Shown here: positions 7,338-17,078 of the stretch, piece by piece
How the letters are laid out: every line of letters starts with the position of its first letter
Position numbering within the stretch: the first letter of the stretch is position 1
Source: Clostridiaceae bacterium M8S5
GTDB lineage: Bacteria > Bacillota > Clostridia > Tissierellales > MCWD3
DNA length: 64,000 nucleotides
Assembly: GCA_029227815.1 (NCBI GenBank)
Contig: CP118523.1
Coordinates: 3,472,001 to 3,536,000 of the forward strand
Reading direction: 5' to 3'
Notes under the pieces: generated by a model
Told to the model about the DNA's origin: nothing
What the model saw: the letters and a program-made list of their open reading frames with translations, nothing else
Databases searched by the model: none
Position numbers and translations under genes: made by a program

Positions 7338-10300
7338 ATGTACAAGACAAAACAAAAAACGCAGAACCTAACAAAGTTAATATCCTTGACTATGGCTTTC
7401 ATATTGATAGCAGGATTATTCTCGCCTATGCTAACTTCTAATGCTTCAGTCAATGATTGGCAAACAGGCAAATATTACAAAGTTGGTGATATAGTATCCT
7501 ATAACAACGTAAATTATAGTTGCTTACAATCACATAAATCTATAGCACCTTGGGCCCCTGCCAAAGCATTGTCTCTATGGAAACGCACTTCAAGCCCTAC
7601 AAGTAGCAATAGCAACAACAATACAAATAATAATAGTAGCAACAATCAAAACAACAATAACAATAATACTACTAATAATAGTAATGACAAATTTAACGTT
7701 GTATTCGATGCATCCTCAGATTGGGGTAGTGGTATGACAGCAAATGTAACAATAAAAAATACTGGAAATAAAAACATTGAAAATTGGAAACTTAAATTTT
7801 CTCTTGACAAAAACGCTAAAATCAACAGTCTTTGGAATGGAAATATGAAAAAAAGTGGAACTAGCATAGAAGTTAAAAATGCTGGTTGGAACAAAACTAT
7901 ACGTCCTGGACAAAGCGTTACATTCGGTATGTCAATCAGTTACTCTGGTTCATTTAAAACTCCAAAAGAGTATTTATTAAATGAGATGAAGTATGTTATT
8001 GACAACAATAAAGATAAAGACAACAATAAAGATAAAGATAACAATAAAGATAAAGATAACAATAAAGATAAAGACAAAGACAAAGACAAAGATAAAGATA
8101 AAGACAAGGATAACAATAATAAGAATATTAAAAACAAATACGTTGGTTATTTCCAGTCTTGGTCTGATAAATGGGCATCTAAAGGAAAAGATACCCATCT
8201 TGCAAATCTACCTAAATATGTAAATGTAGTAATGCTCGCATTTGCAAAGCCTGATATGAAATACTCTGGAAACCTTAATCTAAGCGGTACTGGACTTGAA
8301 TTTAGCTATAATGGCACAGTACTAAAAGAAGCTATCCAGCATCTTAAAAACAAAAACCCTGACACAAAGGTTATCATATCTATAGGTGGAATGACTTATA
8401 CAAATTGGTCAAATATGAATTACAGCAATATTGCTAAATTCATAAAAGATTTCGGTCTAGATGGTGTAGATATTGATTATGAACCTAGTGGCGGCTTTAA
8501 TACATCATATGACTCTAATGGCAAAATAACATATGCAAAAGAAAATGAATACGTTAATATATTGACTCAAATGCGTAAACAATTGCCTAGACCATATATT
8601 TTATGCGCTACTGGCTGGAGTGTTGGAGCATATGGAGAAGACCAGTGGAAGAATGCTAAGCCAGGACCTTTTGCTAGTACAGGTATGATGCTACCTATAC
8701 TCCGTAAAGCAGGAGATAAATTAGACATGGTTAATGTTATGGGATATAATGCTGGTGAATACGATCCTATTGATGCTTTAAAAGCTTACAAAAACTATTT
8801 TAATGGCCCTGTTAATATGGGAGTTATGGTTCCACCAGAAGATTGGGGTGGACATGTTTGGAACCTTGAAAAAGTAGCTAAAACTGCGAGATACGTTAAT
8901 AAAAACAACGTGGGTGGTATGATGATCTGGAGTTTACAAAGATCACATTCTAACGCTAGCTATGAAAAACCTGATAATCAAATGATTTCAACAGTTATAG
9001 CTCAGGATTTAGAATTGCCAGAAGCAAATAAACCACTATTTCCATTGAGTAATCCTTCTTATTCTCCAGCTTGGGGAAATAAATTTCCATTAAAGGATAC
9101 AAACAACAATAACAACAATAACAACAACAATAACAACAATAATAACAACAACAATAATAACAACAACAATAATAACAATAATTCATCAGCTCAAAAGCAA
9201 GGATTTGTTATTGAAACTAAAAATATTAATGATAATGGTTCAACCTTTAAATCTAATTTCGTCTTAAAAAATCCAAACACTTCATACAAGTGGGATAGCG
9301 GAATGTTCAACCTTTGGGGCTTTACTTTTGAAACGACTTCTAAAGTAAAAAGCATCACAGGTGCTAAGTCTTATTCTCAAGATGGAAATAAGGTTACAGT
9401 ATTGCTTAATCCTTGGGAAATAACATTCGGAATGGGTGAGTCAAGAACTGTTACAATGGATTTTGAGAAAAAAGGTAATAATGCTTATCCAAGCAATATA
9501 ACTCCTAACTTTATGCGTGGTGAGAATATATATCCAAAAAGACCAAGCCTACCATCATCATTTGTTAAAGGAAAATCAAATCTTAGTGTTAGTGATTTAA
9601 TTAGTAACACTTCTGATTATTACAAATCATCTGCTTCACCTATAAAAGATGGGCTTATATTATATAACAGTCCTTCTAATACTCAAATAAATATAGGTTT
9701 AGCAAACAATGTATATACAAATCTAACTAATGGTATAAAGATGTGGGTTCCTTCAAAATACATGGCTATGGCATTAGGCTATATTCAAGAGATATATGGA
9801 ATCAATCCAAACTACATGGCAGCACTTGGAACTAAGGAGAATTTCTCCTTTGCAGTATACCCTACTAGAGAGGGTGCTTTAAGCCACCCTGTCAATATCA
9901 AAGGTAAAACTTGGTATTGGGGTATGACTTCTGGTTCTCCTGATGGACCATTCCAACAAGAGACACCAAACTTCAATGAAGTAAAAGATTTCTTCCCAGA
10001 TTCTTTTGCTAAAAATGCTAGTCATGATGATTTCACACATGTATCTATATCTACAGAAGACCCTAAATTTGTTAAAGCTGCTATATCATCTGCTGCAAGC
10101 TTAACAATGACTAGAGAATTCATGTATGCTGTACCTTCTTATAAATTTAAAGATTTTGTTCAAAATGCTAAAGACAGGTCAGCTGAAGATGTGTTACTAA
10201 CATACATCTACAACAGAGGTCTTTATTCTGTAAATGGTGATGTATTTAAAGCAAATAGACAGACAAATATGAATTCAACTAATATAGTTAAAACTCTAGG

Positions 10301-10655
10301 ATATAATGGTTTTGCTGACCATGTTCCACAAGTTTTAAATATAATGAAAAAGATGAATAATGAAACTTCTGATATCTATGATATTAAACTATCTAAGAAA
10401 GATGTAAAAGTGTTTATTGATAATTTGAGAGCATTCTATCCACATGGTGTACCAACTGAACAACAATGGACTGCTATGGTTAAAGACGTGAACAATGCAT
10501 TTGATGTGCTAGCAAAACATTGGGGTGACAATAATATATCATTTAGATATGATTTCTTAACTATCATAAGAGTAATGAAAAAACATCTACCTTCTGATAC
10601 ACCTCCATCTCCAAAAGGTATTAATTATGGGTATCAAGTAATGAACAGAAATTAA
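7338..10655 (+). CDS. Secreted multidomain GH18 chitinase
   Basis: The protein has 1105 residues. Residues 1-37 are a Sec signal peptide. A CBM5/12 chitin-binding domain follows (DWQTGKYYKVGDIVSYNNVN, about 40-77), then a Ser/Asn linker, a CBM2-like beta domain (about 117-210; NWKLKFSLD, NAGWNKTIRPGQSVTFG), a (N)KDKD linker and the GH18 barrel (about 262-560) with the catalytic DGVDIDYE (acid Glu382). A pure Asn run (about 590-615) leads to another beta domain (about 620-705) and an unassigned helical domain (about 715-1105). It hydrolyses chitin outside the cell, feeding fermentation. The start ATG lies behind GGGAGGA. The C-terminal domain has MAALGTKENFSF, with an isolated Glu reminiscent of lysozyme-like folds, but this is unproven. 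Confidence 0.93.
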   Translation: MYKTKQKTQNLTKLISLTMAFILIAGLFSPMLTSNASVNDWQTGKYYKVGDIVSYNNVNYSCLQSHKSIAPWAPAKALSLWKRTSSPTSSNSNNNTNNNSSNNQNNNNNNTTNNSNDKFNVVFDASSDWGSGMTANVTIKNTGNKNIENWKLKFSLDKNAKINSLWNGNMKKSGTSIEVKNAGWNKTIRPGQSVTFGMSISYSGSFKTPKEYLLNEMKYVIDNNKDKDNNKDKDNNKDKDNNKDKDKDKDKDKDKDKDNNNKNIKNKYVGYFQSWSDKWASKGKDTHLANLPKYVNVVMLAFAKPDMKYSGNLNLSGTGLEFSYNGTVLKEAIQHLKNKNPDTKVIISIGGMTYTNWSNMNYSNIAKFIKDFGLDGVDIDYEPSGGFNTSYDSNGKITYAKENEYVNILTQMRKQLPRPYILCATGWSVGAYGEDQWKNAKPGPFASTGMMLPILRKAGDKLDMVNVMGYNAGEYDPIDALKAYKNYFNGPVNMGVMVPPEDWGGHVWNLEKVAKTARYVNKNNVGGMMIWSLQRSHSNASYEKPDNQMISTVIAQDLELPEANKPLFPLSNPSYSPAWGNKFPLKDTNNNNNNNNNNNNNNNNNNNNNNNNNNNSSAQKQGFVIETKNINDNGSTFKSNFVLKNPNTSYKWDSGMFNLWGFTFETTSKVKSITGAKSYSQDGNKVTVLLNPWEITFGMGESRTVTMDFEKKGNNAYPSNITPNFMRGENIYPKRPSLPSSFVKGKSNLSVSDLISNTSDYYKSSASPIKDGLILYNSPSNTQINIGLANNVYTNLTNGIKMWVPSKYMAMALGYIQEIYGINPNYMAALGTKENFSFAVYPTREGALSHPVNIKGKTWYWGMTSGSPDGPFQQETPNFNEVKDFFPDSFAKNASHDDFTHVSISTEDPKFVKAAISSAASLTMTREFMYAVPSYKFKDFVQNAKDRSAEDVLLTYIYNRGLYSVNGDVFKANRQTNMNSTNIVKTLGYNGFADHVPQVLNIMKKMNNETSDIYDIKLSKKDVKVFIDNLRAFYPHGVPTEQQWTAMVKDVNNAFDVLAKHWGDNNISFRYDFLTIIRVMKKHLPSDTPPSPKGINYGYQVMNRN

Positions 10656-10672
10656 TATTTTAAAAATAATCT

Positions 10673-10710
10673 AAGGGGTGTCTTAAACTTAAAAGACACC
10701 CCTTTTTTTT
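10673..10710 (+). terminator. Intrinsic terminator of chitinase gene
   Basis: AAGGGGTGTCTT pairs with AAGACACCCCTT over a 12-bp stem, 18 bp after the chitinase stop, followed by eight T. Confidence 0.93.
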
Positions 10711-10794
10711 AAGTAGTAATATTTAACTTTATTAATATAGATTAATGAATAGATTAATGACAACCAATATTAACAGCATAAGGGCTTATTATAC

Positions 10795-11853
10795 TTAAAC
10801 CGTTACAGGTTTTAGGTTCTCTTCTCCTGTCAAATCTAATATAAATTTCGTGAGCAGTTCAATTTCTTTATCAATATCATCTAAACTTACTTCTTCAACT
10901 GGAGAATGCATGTATCTGAGTGGTAAAGATACAAGTGCAACAGGTACTCCTTTACCGCTTAATCTAATCTTATCCGCATCAGTTCCTGTGCTTCTTGGAG
11001 TTAATTCGTATTGAACAGGTATATTAGTATCAGAAGCTGATTTTTCAAGTAAATCATTTATTAAATCATTTATAGGAGCTCCTTTTGATAAAACTGGTCC
11101 TCCACCAAGTTTTACATCACCATGTTCTTTTTGGTCCACATTAGGGTGATCAGTTGCAAATGTAACATCGCATGCTATACCTAATGTAGGCTGAATAGAA
11201 TTACTTGCAAAGTAAGCGCCACCCATATTGGTCTCCTCATTAACTGTACTAACAGCATAGACACCAACTTTTGGATTAGCTTTGGCTACATTTTTAAGAA
11301 CCTCTGCAACTATAAATGCACCAGTTCTATTATCTAATCCACGTGCTACCAAACGATTATTAAGCATATAATCATAGTCACAATCATAGATTACATAATC
11401 GCCTACAGATATGTTTTCTAAAATCTCATCTTTGCTTGTAGCTCCACAATCAATATACACTTCATGTATTTTGATATCATCTTTTGCACCACCATGATGC
11501 TCTGCAGGTACACCAAATACACCGAGTACAGGACCCTTTTTACCGAGTATTTTAACACGCATTCCGAGTGCTATTTTATGATTTATACCTCCTGCTTTTG
11601 TTATATATACGAAGCCATCATCATCAATATAATTTACTACAAAAGCTATTTCATCACAATGCCCTGCTAACATAACTTTAAAAGAGCTATCTGGATTAAC
11701 ACAAGCTATGACATTTCCTGCTGTATCTGTCTCGATTGTATCAGCGAAAACTCTAGTATAATCAATCCATTTTTTTTGCAAATCATATTCTGCACCTGAT
11801 GGTGAGGGTGTTGTAAGTAGTCGCTCTAAAAATTGTTTTGATTCGTTATCCAT
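10795..11853 (-). CDS. M42 family metallo-aminopeptidase
   Basis: The 352-residue cytosolic protein shows the M42 (TET aminopeptidase/FrvX-like) metal ligands in order: AGHCDEIAF, GLDNRTGAF, NEETNMGG and, at the C-terminus, MHSPVEEVSLDD. Two zinc or cobalt ions are expected in a dodecameric particle that trims residues from short peptides. The ATG at 11853 follows GGAGGTATAACG. The gene runs divergently from a Crp-type regulator and a pyroglutamyl-peptidase operon, which fits a shared role in using peptides. The family is certain; preference for acidic or neutral N-termini is not readable. Confidence 0.92.
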   Translation of the reverse strand: MDNESKQFLERLLTTPSPSGAEYDLQKKWIDYTRVFADTIETDTAGNVIACVNPDSSFKVMLAGHCDEIAFVVNYIDDDGFVYITKAGGINHKIALGMRVKILGKKGPVLGVFGVPAEHHGGAKDDIKIHEVYIDCGATSKDEILENISVGDYVIYDCDYDYMLNNRLVARGLDNRTGAFIVAEVLKNVAKANPKVGVYAVSTVNEETNMGGAYFASNSIQPTLGIACDVTFATDHPNVDQKEHGDVKLGGGPVLSKGAPINDLINDLLEKSASDTNIPVQYELTPRSTGTDADKIRLSGKGVPVALVSLPLRYMHSPVEEVSLDDIDKEIELLTKFILDLTGEENLKPVTV

Positions 11854-11968
11854 CGTTATACCTCCAAATTTTGTTATTTACTCATAATCATAACTATACT
11901 TAGTATACCATGTTATTGTAATTAATACCACATTCCCCTTTTACTGAAAATATTATTGTATTCGATGT

Positions 11969-12007
11969 TAGTTTGTCAGTTCAATACTTAATTTATCGGA
12001 CAAACTA
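11969..12007. promoter_or_regulatory. Inverted repeat in the divergent M42/Crp intergenic region
   Basis: TAGTTTGTC and its exact complement GACAAACTA are separated by 21 bp, between the divergent aminopeptidase and Crp-type genes. It could be an operator for the neighbouring regulator. No -10/-35 pair was assigned with confidence. Confidence 0.4.
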
Positions 12008-12152
12008 CCCTAACAAGGATTTTATATTCTTTTAGATATGATTATGCGATAATTCTTTAATTTTCTATTTGAAGTCATATCTAGATTTTTTGTATACACT
12101 ATGGTATCATACTATTTAAACTGTCTATCTATATTTATTTGGAGGTTATTTT

Positions 12153-12839
12153 ATGTTTGATAAACTTTTTGATGAAAATCTACAAATCAAAATGACGAAC
12201 TTTTTTGCTAACGAGTTAAGTAAAAAGGGCTCTATCAAAAAATACAAAAAGAAAGAGTATATAACCCATTGTACTTCTGATAGCATTTATATAGTTATAT
12301 CAGGACAAATAACTCAAATTATTATTAGCAATACAGGAGATGAAGTGTGCTTGTTTAGACTGCAAAGAGGCACTATTTTAGGAGAAATGAATTTCTTTGA
12401 AGGTCAACACACTGAGGTTATCGCAAAAGTTATAGAAGATTGTGAAATATCATTGATAAGTAAAGCTGTTCTTGAAAACGAACTGTTAAAGCATCCTGAA
12501 ATCTATCGATACTTTATGCATAGTATTATTCGTAAATATAGGATACTTATGTTGAATATAGCAGATTATAATTTTAACAACGCTATTGGCAAAGTTGCTA
12601 ATTGTCTACTTAGATTGGCTCATACAAGCAAGTTTAGGTATAAGAGTACCAAATCAATTGATTCTATAGAATTTAAGATAACTCATGAAGAACTCGCTAA
12701 TAGAATAGGTTGTAACCGTACTACTGTTACAAATGCTATTAATAAATTTCGCTCTGAAAGTTTAATTGAAATTGATAAAAAAAGAATTATTATAAAAAAC
12801 AAAACAAAGTTACAAGAATATGTTAATTATCATTTGTAA
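12153..12839 (+). CDS. Crp/Fnr-family transcriptional regulator
   Basis: The 228-residue protein has an N-terminal cyclic-nucleotide-type beta roll (about 25-115; GEMNFFEGQHTEVIAKV), a long dimer helix and a C-terminal winged helix (about 165-220) with the recognition segment ITHEELANRIGCNRTTVTNA. It lacks the cysteine pattern of FNR iron-sulfur sensors. The ATG is preceded by TTTGGAGG. It lies directly upstream of, and in the same direction as, the DUF969/DUF979/pcp genes and divergent from the M42 gene, so it is a likely local regulator of peptide use. The ligand is unknown. Confidence 0.88.
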   Translation: MFDKLFDENLQIKMTNFFANELSKKGSIKKYKKKEYITHCTSDSIYIVISGQITQIIISNTGDEVCLFRLQRGTILGEMNFFEGQHTEVIAKVIEDCEISLISKAVLENELLKHPEIYRYFMHSIIRKYRILMLNIADYNFNNAIGKVANCLLRLAHTSKFRYKSTKSIDSIEFKITHEELANRIGCNRTTVTNAINKFRSESLIEIDKKRIIIKNKTKLQEYVNYHL

Positions 12840-12956
12840 TAAATTTAAAAAAACTCCAGTAATATTTATTAAAAAATGTTGCCTAAACAACAGAATATAT
12901 TCAAAATAAATATTATAATTATCAAAATATTCAAAATATTAGAAGGGAGTTTTATT

Positions 12957-13646
12957 ATGGAGTACATTAAACTTATTGGAATTTTAATTGTAGTTGTCGG
13001 CTTCTTCTTAAAGTTAGATACTATAGCTGTAGTTTTGATAGCTGGCATCACTACAGGTCTATTGGGAGGTCTTAATATTATCGAAATATTAGACAAAATA
13101 GGTACAACATTTGTTAACTCAAGAAATATGTCTATCTTTTTATTAACGCTTCCAGTTATAGGTATATTAGAAAGAAATGGACTAAGGGAAAGAGCTGCAC
13201 ATCTCATCAATAACCTCAAATCAGCGACTGTTGGAAAAGTATTATCAACTTATACTACTATTAGGATGATAGCTGCCGCACTTTCTTTGAGACTTGGTGG
13301 CCATGTTCAATTTATAAGACCTCTAATCAATCCTATGGCTTTTGGTGCCGCTCAAAATACTTACGAAAACGTAGATGAAGACACAGAGGAAATAATTAAA
13401 GGGTATGCAGCTGCTTCTGAAAACTATGGTAACTTCTTTGGACAAAATGTTTTTATTACAGCAGGTGGAGTTTTGTTAGTTATAAACACTTTAAAAGAAC
13501 AAGGGATTACTGTAACTGATGCTGAAGTTTCTAAAAATGCAATACCTGTAGCTATTATAGCTTTAATACTAGCAATTATACAAAATTATTTACTTGATAA
13601 AAAGATTAGCAGAAAGCTTAAAGTAAGAAAGGAGCTTAGCAAATGA
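12957..13646 (+). CDS. DUF969 membrane protein
   Basis: The 229-residue protein is a hydrophobic multi-pass protein beginning MEYIKLIGILIVVVG. The start at 12957 is chosen because AGAAGGGAG precedes it; the longer open frame upstream has no RBS. It fits the DUF969 family, which nearly always sits next to DUF979 and pyroglutamyl peptidase. It overlaps the DUF979 gene by 4 bp (ATGA), so translation is coupled. Together the two probably form one permease, by genetic association for a 5-oxoproline-type or peptide substrate. No transport experiment is known to me. Confidence 0.82.
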   Translation: MEYIKLIGILIVVVGFFLKLDTIAVVLIAGITTGLLGGLNIIEILDKIGTTFVNSRNMSIFLLTLPVIGILERNGLRERAAHLINNLKSATVGKVLSTYTTIRMIAAALSLRLGGHVQFIRPLINPMAFGAAQNTYENVDEDTEEIIKGYAAASENYGNFFGQNVFITAGGVLLVINTLKEQGITVTDAEVSKNAIPVAIIALILAIIQNYLLDKKISRKLKVRKELSK

Positions 13647-14560
13647 AGAAAATTTTATTAGAAACAATATACGTATTAACAGGTATGGTTGCAATATTGA
13701 CAGCTATATATGCTTTCAAGGATGATAAACACCCTTCACGAATAGGAACTGGTTTATTCTGGGGACTTGTAGGAATAATTTTTATATTTGGAAAGCTTAT
13801 CCCAGGATATATTACTGGTGGTATGATAGTCTTCATGGGTTGTCTAACTGCAATGAAGAAAGTAACATTTGGCTCAATGTCAAATGCTTCTGAAAAAGAT
13901 CGAGAAAATTGTGCTATCAAACACAAAAACAAGCTGTTTATACCAGCATTAACCATCGGAATTGTTGCATTTATTTTTGGTCAATTTATAAAATCTTTAG
14001 GTGGCATTATAGGACTAGGTGTTGGAGCTCTATTAGCATTATTAATTGCAGCAACAATGACAAGAACAAAACCAAGCAAAGTTTGCTACGACGGAAGTAG
14101 ATTATTGCAACGTGTTGGTGCTGCTAGTATTTTACCTCAGCTCTTAACAGCTTTAGGTGCTTTGTTTACTGCTGCTGGTGTTGGTGACGTTATCTCTGGA
14201 GGTATAAGCAATGTCATCGGTAGTCCTAGTAAACTTGTTGGCGTTATAGCGTATTGTTTAGGGATGGCTTTATTTACTATGATTATGGGTAATGCATTTG
14301 CTGCATTCTCTGTTATGACTGTTGGTATAGGTATGCCATTTGTCATAGCACAAGGTGCTAATCCCGCTATTGCTTGTATATTAGCTCTTACAGCAGGTTA
14401 CTGCGGAACTTTGATAACACCTATGGCAGCAAATTTTAATATTGTCCCTGGTGCCGTATTAGAAACTAAAAACAAATATAGAGTTATTATTGCACAGTTG
14501 CCTTATGCTTTAGTTTTATGGGTTATTCATGTTATACTAATGTATACGTTAGCATTTTAA
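13643..14560 (+). CDS. DUF979 membrane protein
   Basis: This 305-residue polytopic membrane protein starts MKKILLETIYVLTGMVAILT and has about eight hydrophobic segments, including conserved stretches such as GNAFAAFSVMTVGIG and CGTLITPMAANFN. It matches DUF979, the constant partner of DUF969. The start overlaps the previous stop and pcp follows after 49 bp with its own AAAGGAGG, so the three form one operon. The glycine-rich helices and the motif TPMAANFN resemble the ion-transporter superfamily, so a transport role is likely but unproven. Confidence 0.82.
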   Translation: MKKILLETIYVLTGMVAILTAIYAFKDDKHPSRIGTGLFWGLVGIIFIFGKLIPGYITGGMIVFMGCLTAMKKVTFGSMSNASEKDRENCAIKHKNKLFIPALTIGIVAFIFGQFIKSLGGIIGLGVGALLALLIAATMTRTKPSKVCYDGSRLLQRVGAASILPQLLTALGALFTAAGVGDVISGGISNVIGSPSKLVGVIAYCLGMALFTMIMGNAFAAFSVMTVGIGMPFVIAQGANPAIACILALTAGYCGTLITPMAANFNIVPGAVLETKNKYRVIIAQLPYALVLWVIHVILMYTLAF

Positions 14561-14609
14561 TATATAAAATATTAAACAAAAACATATATGTAATAAAGGA
14601 GGCTTTAAT

Positions 14610-15254
14610 TTGAAAAAAGTATTAATAACAGGTTTTGATCCTTTTGGTGGAGAGTCTGTAAATCCTGCTCTTGAAGCTGTTAAAAAATTACCTGATATGA
14701 TAATGGATTATAATATTGTAAAACTTGAGGTTCCAACAGTTTTTAAAAAATCTATAGACACTTTAAAAAAAGCAATTATCAAAGAATCACCAGATATAGT
14801 ACTGTGTATCGGCCAAGCAGGTGGTAGGTTTACTATATCTATTGAAAGAATTGCAATAAATTTAGATAATGCTAGAATCCCAGATAATGAAGAAAATCAG
14901 CCTGTTGACACACCGATTTATAAAGAAGGGAAAAATGCTTATTTTTCTAATCTGCCAATTAATGCAATTCTAAAAAAATTGAGTGATAACAATATACCAG
15001 CAAATATTTCAAATACAGCAGGTACTTTCGTTTGCAACCATTTAATGTATGGCTTGCTTCATATGATTGAAAATACATTTGACAATATCAAAGGAGGTTT
15101 TATACACGTTCCTTATTTACCTGATCAAGTAATTGGTAGAAACAACGTAGCTTCTATGTCTCTTGAAAATATAGTAACTGCTCTAAGGTTAATAATAGAA
15201 GCTTCAATTGAAAATAATAAAGATATTGCTTTAGTTACTGGAAAGACACATTAA
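14610..15254 (+). CDS. pcp: Pyroglutamyl-peptidase I (C15 cysteine peptidase)
   Basis: The 214-residue protein starts MKKVLITGFDPFGGESVNPA and carries the C15 triad: Glu in SIERIAIN, Cys in AGTFVCNHLMYG and His in GFIHVPYLPDQ. It removes N-terminal pyroglutamate (5-oxoproline) from peptides in the cytoplasm. The length is normal for the family. The start is TTG at 14610 with AAAGGAGGC upstream. It is the last gene of the DUF969-DUF979-pcp operon, closed by a hairpin terminator, and gives the main clue to that operon's substrate. Confidence 0.95.
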   Translation: MKKVLITGFDPFGGESVNPALEAVKKLPDMIMDYNIVKLEVPTVFKKSIDTLKKAIIKESPDIVLCIGQAGGRFTISIERIAINLDNARIPDNEENQPVDTPIYKEGKNAYFSNLPINAILKKLSDNNIPANISNTAGTFVCNHLMYGLLHMIENTFDNIKGGFIHVPYLPDQVIGRNNVASMSLENIVTALRLIIEASIENNKDIALVTGKTH

Positions 15255-15277
15255 GAAACCATGAAAAAAGATAACTA

Positions 15278-15308
15278 AGAAGATGCCCCTTGAGACATCT
15301 TCTTTTTA
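15278..15308 (+). terminator. Terminator after pcp
   Basis: AGAAGATG pairs with CATCTTCT over a 10-nt loop and is followed by TTTTAAT, 23 bp after the pcp stop. Confidence 0.85.
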
Positions 15309-15399
15309 ATATTATATTTAATATAGTAATCACCTAAAACACCCTGACGAATAATAAAATTTTAAACCTGACTATTTTAGATTTCTCTGTTCATTATAT

Positions 15400-15576
15400 C
15401 TACTTTACATCGTAAAAGCATCTTTTAGGAGAGTTTATAAGCTCTTCTTTTTTTAATGCTTTTATTGCTTTGTCTACCTCTTTTTTATCTGCATTAATCT
15501 TCTCTGCTATTTGTCCTGCTTTCATAGGTTCATCTGATTCTTTTAATACTTTGAGTACTTGTTCTTTATAATCCAT
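15400..15576 (-). CDS. Small winged-helix DNA-binding-like protein (58 aa)
   Basis: The ATG at 15576 follows AAAAAAGGAGGAAGGTCA and opens 58 codons ending at TAG 15400. The sequence (MDYKEQVLKVLKESDEPMKA, then GQIAEKINADKKEVDKAIKA) reads as a single minimal winged helix like those of MarR/ArsR-type regulators, with no sensor domain. Homologues of this size are common in Clostridia as putative transcriptional regulators. It is divergent from the alcohol dehydrogenase gene that follows and might regulate it; no target is shown. Confidence 0.8.
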   Translation of the reverse strand: MDYKEQVLKVLKESDEPMKAGQIAEKINADKKEVDKAIKALKKEELINSPKRCFYDVK

Positions 15577-15722
15577 TGACCTTCCTCCTTTTTTAACTAG
15601 CTATTACTATATTAATTATACCCTTTTATGTTTACCTTAAACTTTTATATTGTTAATATATATAATAATTGTTTTACTTATGTAAATACTATAACTGATA
15701 ATATTAAAAAGGAGTGAAATAA

Positions 15723-16871
15723 GTGAGCTATGTATTTTATATGCCCTCTATAAGCATTATGGATAAAAATGCTTTAATTGATGCAGGTGATATGATTAAA
15801 AATCTTGGTTTTAAAAAAGCTTTTATAGTTACTGATAAAGTATTAAATGAAATAGGGTTAGTAAATAAGTTGACATCTGTGCTTGCTAATAATGGTATAG
15901 AGTATGTAATATTTGATGAAACAAAACCTAACCCTACTACTAAAAATGTCCATGATGGTGTAGATATGCTTAAATCTGAGGAATGTGATTTTGTTATATC
16001 TTTTGGTGGTGGTTCTCCTCATGACTGCGCTAAAGGAATAGCTCTTGTCGCGACCAATGGCGGAAACATTAAAGACTATGAAGGTGTTCATAAATCATCT
16101 AAACCTCAATTACCTCTAGTTGCAATAAACACCACTGCTGGGACTGCAAGTGAGATGACTATATTTTGTATTATAACTGATGAAGAAAGACATATAAAAA
16201 TGGCTATAGTTGATAAACATGTAACTCCTATTCTTGCAGTAAATGATCCTGAGCTAATGATGGATATGCCTAAATCTCTGACTGCTGCGACTGGTATGGA
16301 TGCGTTAACTCATGCAATTGAAGCTTATGTATCAACTGCTGCTACTCCAATTACTGATGCTTGCGCACTTCAGGCAATAAGCTTGATTTCTAATCATTTG
16401 AGAAAAGCAGTCGATAATGGTAAAGATGAAAATGCCAGAAATCAAATGGCATATGCTGAATTTTTAGCTGGTATGGCATTTAACAACGCAAGCCTTGGCT
16501 ATGTTCATGCAATGGCTCATCAGTTAGGAGGCTTTTATGATCTACCTCATGGTGTATGTAATGCTATTCTTTTGCCACATGTACAAAAATATAACAGCCA
16601 AGTTTGCCCTGAAAAATTAAAAGATATAGCTCAATCTCTGGGAATAAAAGTTGAAGGCTTAAGTGACAAAGAAGGTGCTCAAAGCGCTATTGATGCAATA
16701 ATAGCGCTTTCTAAGGACATAGGTATCCCATCTGGCTTAAAAGAAATCGGTGCAAAGGAAAAAGATATTCCAACATTAGCTGAAAATGCACTAAAAGATG
16801 CATGTGGAATTACAAATCCTAAGCAAGCTACTCATGAAGAAATAGTCAGTATATTTAAAAACGCTATGTAG
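15723..16871 (+). CDS. Iron-containing alcohol dehydrogenase
   Basis: The 382-residue protein is a group III (Fe-dependent) alcohol dehydrogenase. It has the NAD(P)-binding [11 protein letters not shown] near residue 98, the [10 protein letters not shown] motif, and the metal histidines in HAIEAY and [20 protein letters not shown]. It interconverts alcohols and aldehydes with NAD(P)H, likely reducing acetaldehyde or similar in fermentation. The start is GTG at 15723 behind AAAAAGGAG. It stands alone between a divergent mini-regulator and a terminator. It is a relative, not a close copy, of the eut-linked dehydrogenase at 39660. Confidence 0.93.
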   Translation: MSYVFYMPSISIMDKNALIDAGDMIKNLGFKKAFIVTDKVLNEIGLVNKLTSVLANNGIEYVIFDETKPNPTTKNVHDGVDMLKSEECDFVISFGGGSPHDCAKGIALVATNGGNIKDYEGVHKSSKPQLPLVAINTTAGTASEMTIFCIITDEERHIKMAIVDKHVTPILAVNDPELMMDMPKSLTAATGMDALTHAIEAYVSTAATPITDACALQAISLISNHLRKAVDNGKDENARNQMAYAEFLAGMAFNNASLGYVHAMAHQLGGFYDLPHGVCNAILLPHVQKYNSQVCPEKLKDIAQSLGIKVEGLSDKEGAQSAIDAIIALSKDIGIPSGLKEIGAKEKDIPTLAENALKDACGITNPKQATHEEIVSIFKNAM

Positions 16872-16894
16872 AATTTAAATATTATAAAATTTAT

Positions 16895-16929
16895 AAAGTG
16901 GCTACTTTTATTTCAGTAAGCCACTTTTT
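16895..16929 (+). terminator. Terminator after Fe-alcohol dehydrogenase
   Basis: AAAGTGGCT pairs with AGCCACTTT around a loop that itself begins ACT and ends AGT(A), followed by TTTCTT. Confidence 0.88.
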
Positions 16930-17049
16930 CTTATATATTTATTGAAAATAATCTAACCTAAAAAGAGTTAAATATACGACAAGAAATTGCAGTTCCTTTA
17001 CTTATATTACACACTCATGGCATAAAACTACAATATTGTGCCATATGTA

Positions 17050-17078
17050 TTGCTTTATCCAACAATAATCTGTATAGT
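17050..17078 (+). promoter_or_regulatory. SigA-type promoter of the 30-aa peptide gene
   Basis: TTGCTT (17050-17055), a 17-bp spacer and TATAGT (17073-17078) form a good housekeeping promoter about 100 bp before the small peptide ORF. No other plus-strand gene lies downstream before the terminator, so it serves the peptide. Confidence 0.65.

Noticed and set aside
7940-8223. Several open frames on both strands across the KD-repeat of the chitinase
   Set aside because: They are low-complexity by-products of the GATAAAGA repeat within the chitinase frame, without RBS.
8995-9186. AAC/AAT array that could be read as tandem repeats or a CRISPR-like array
   Set aside because: It is an in-frame poly-Asn linker with a 3-bp period, no spacers and no cas genes.
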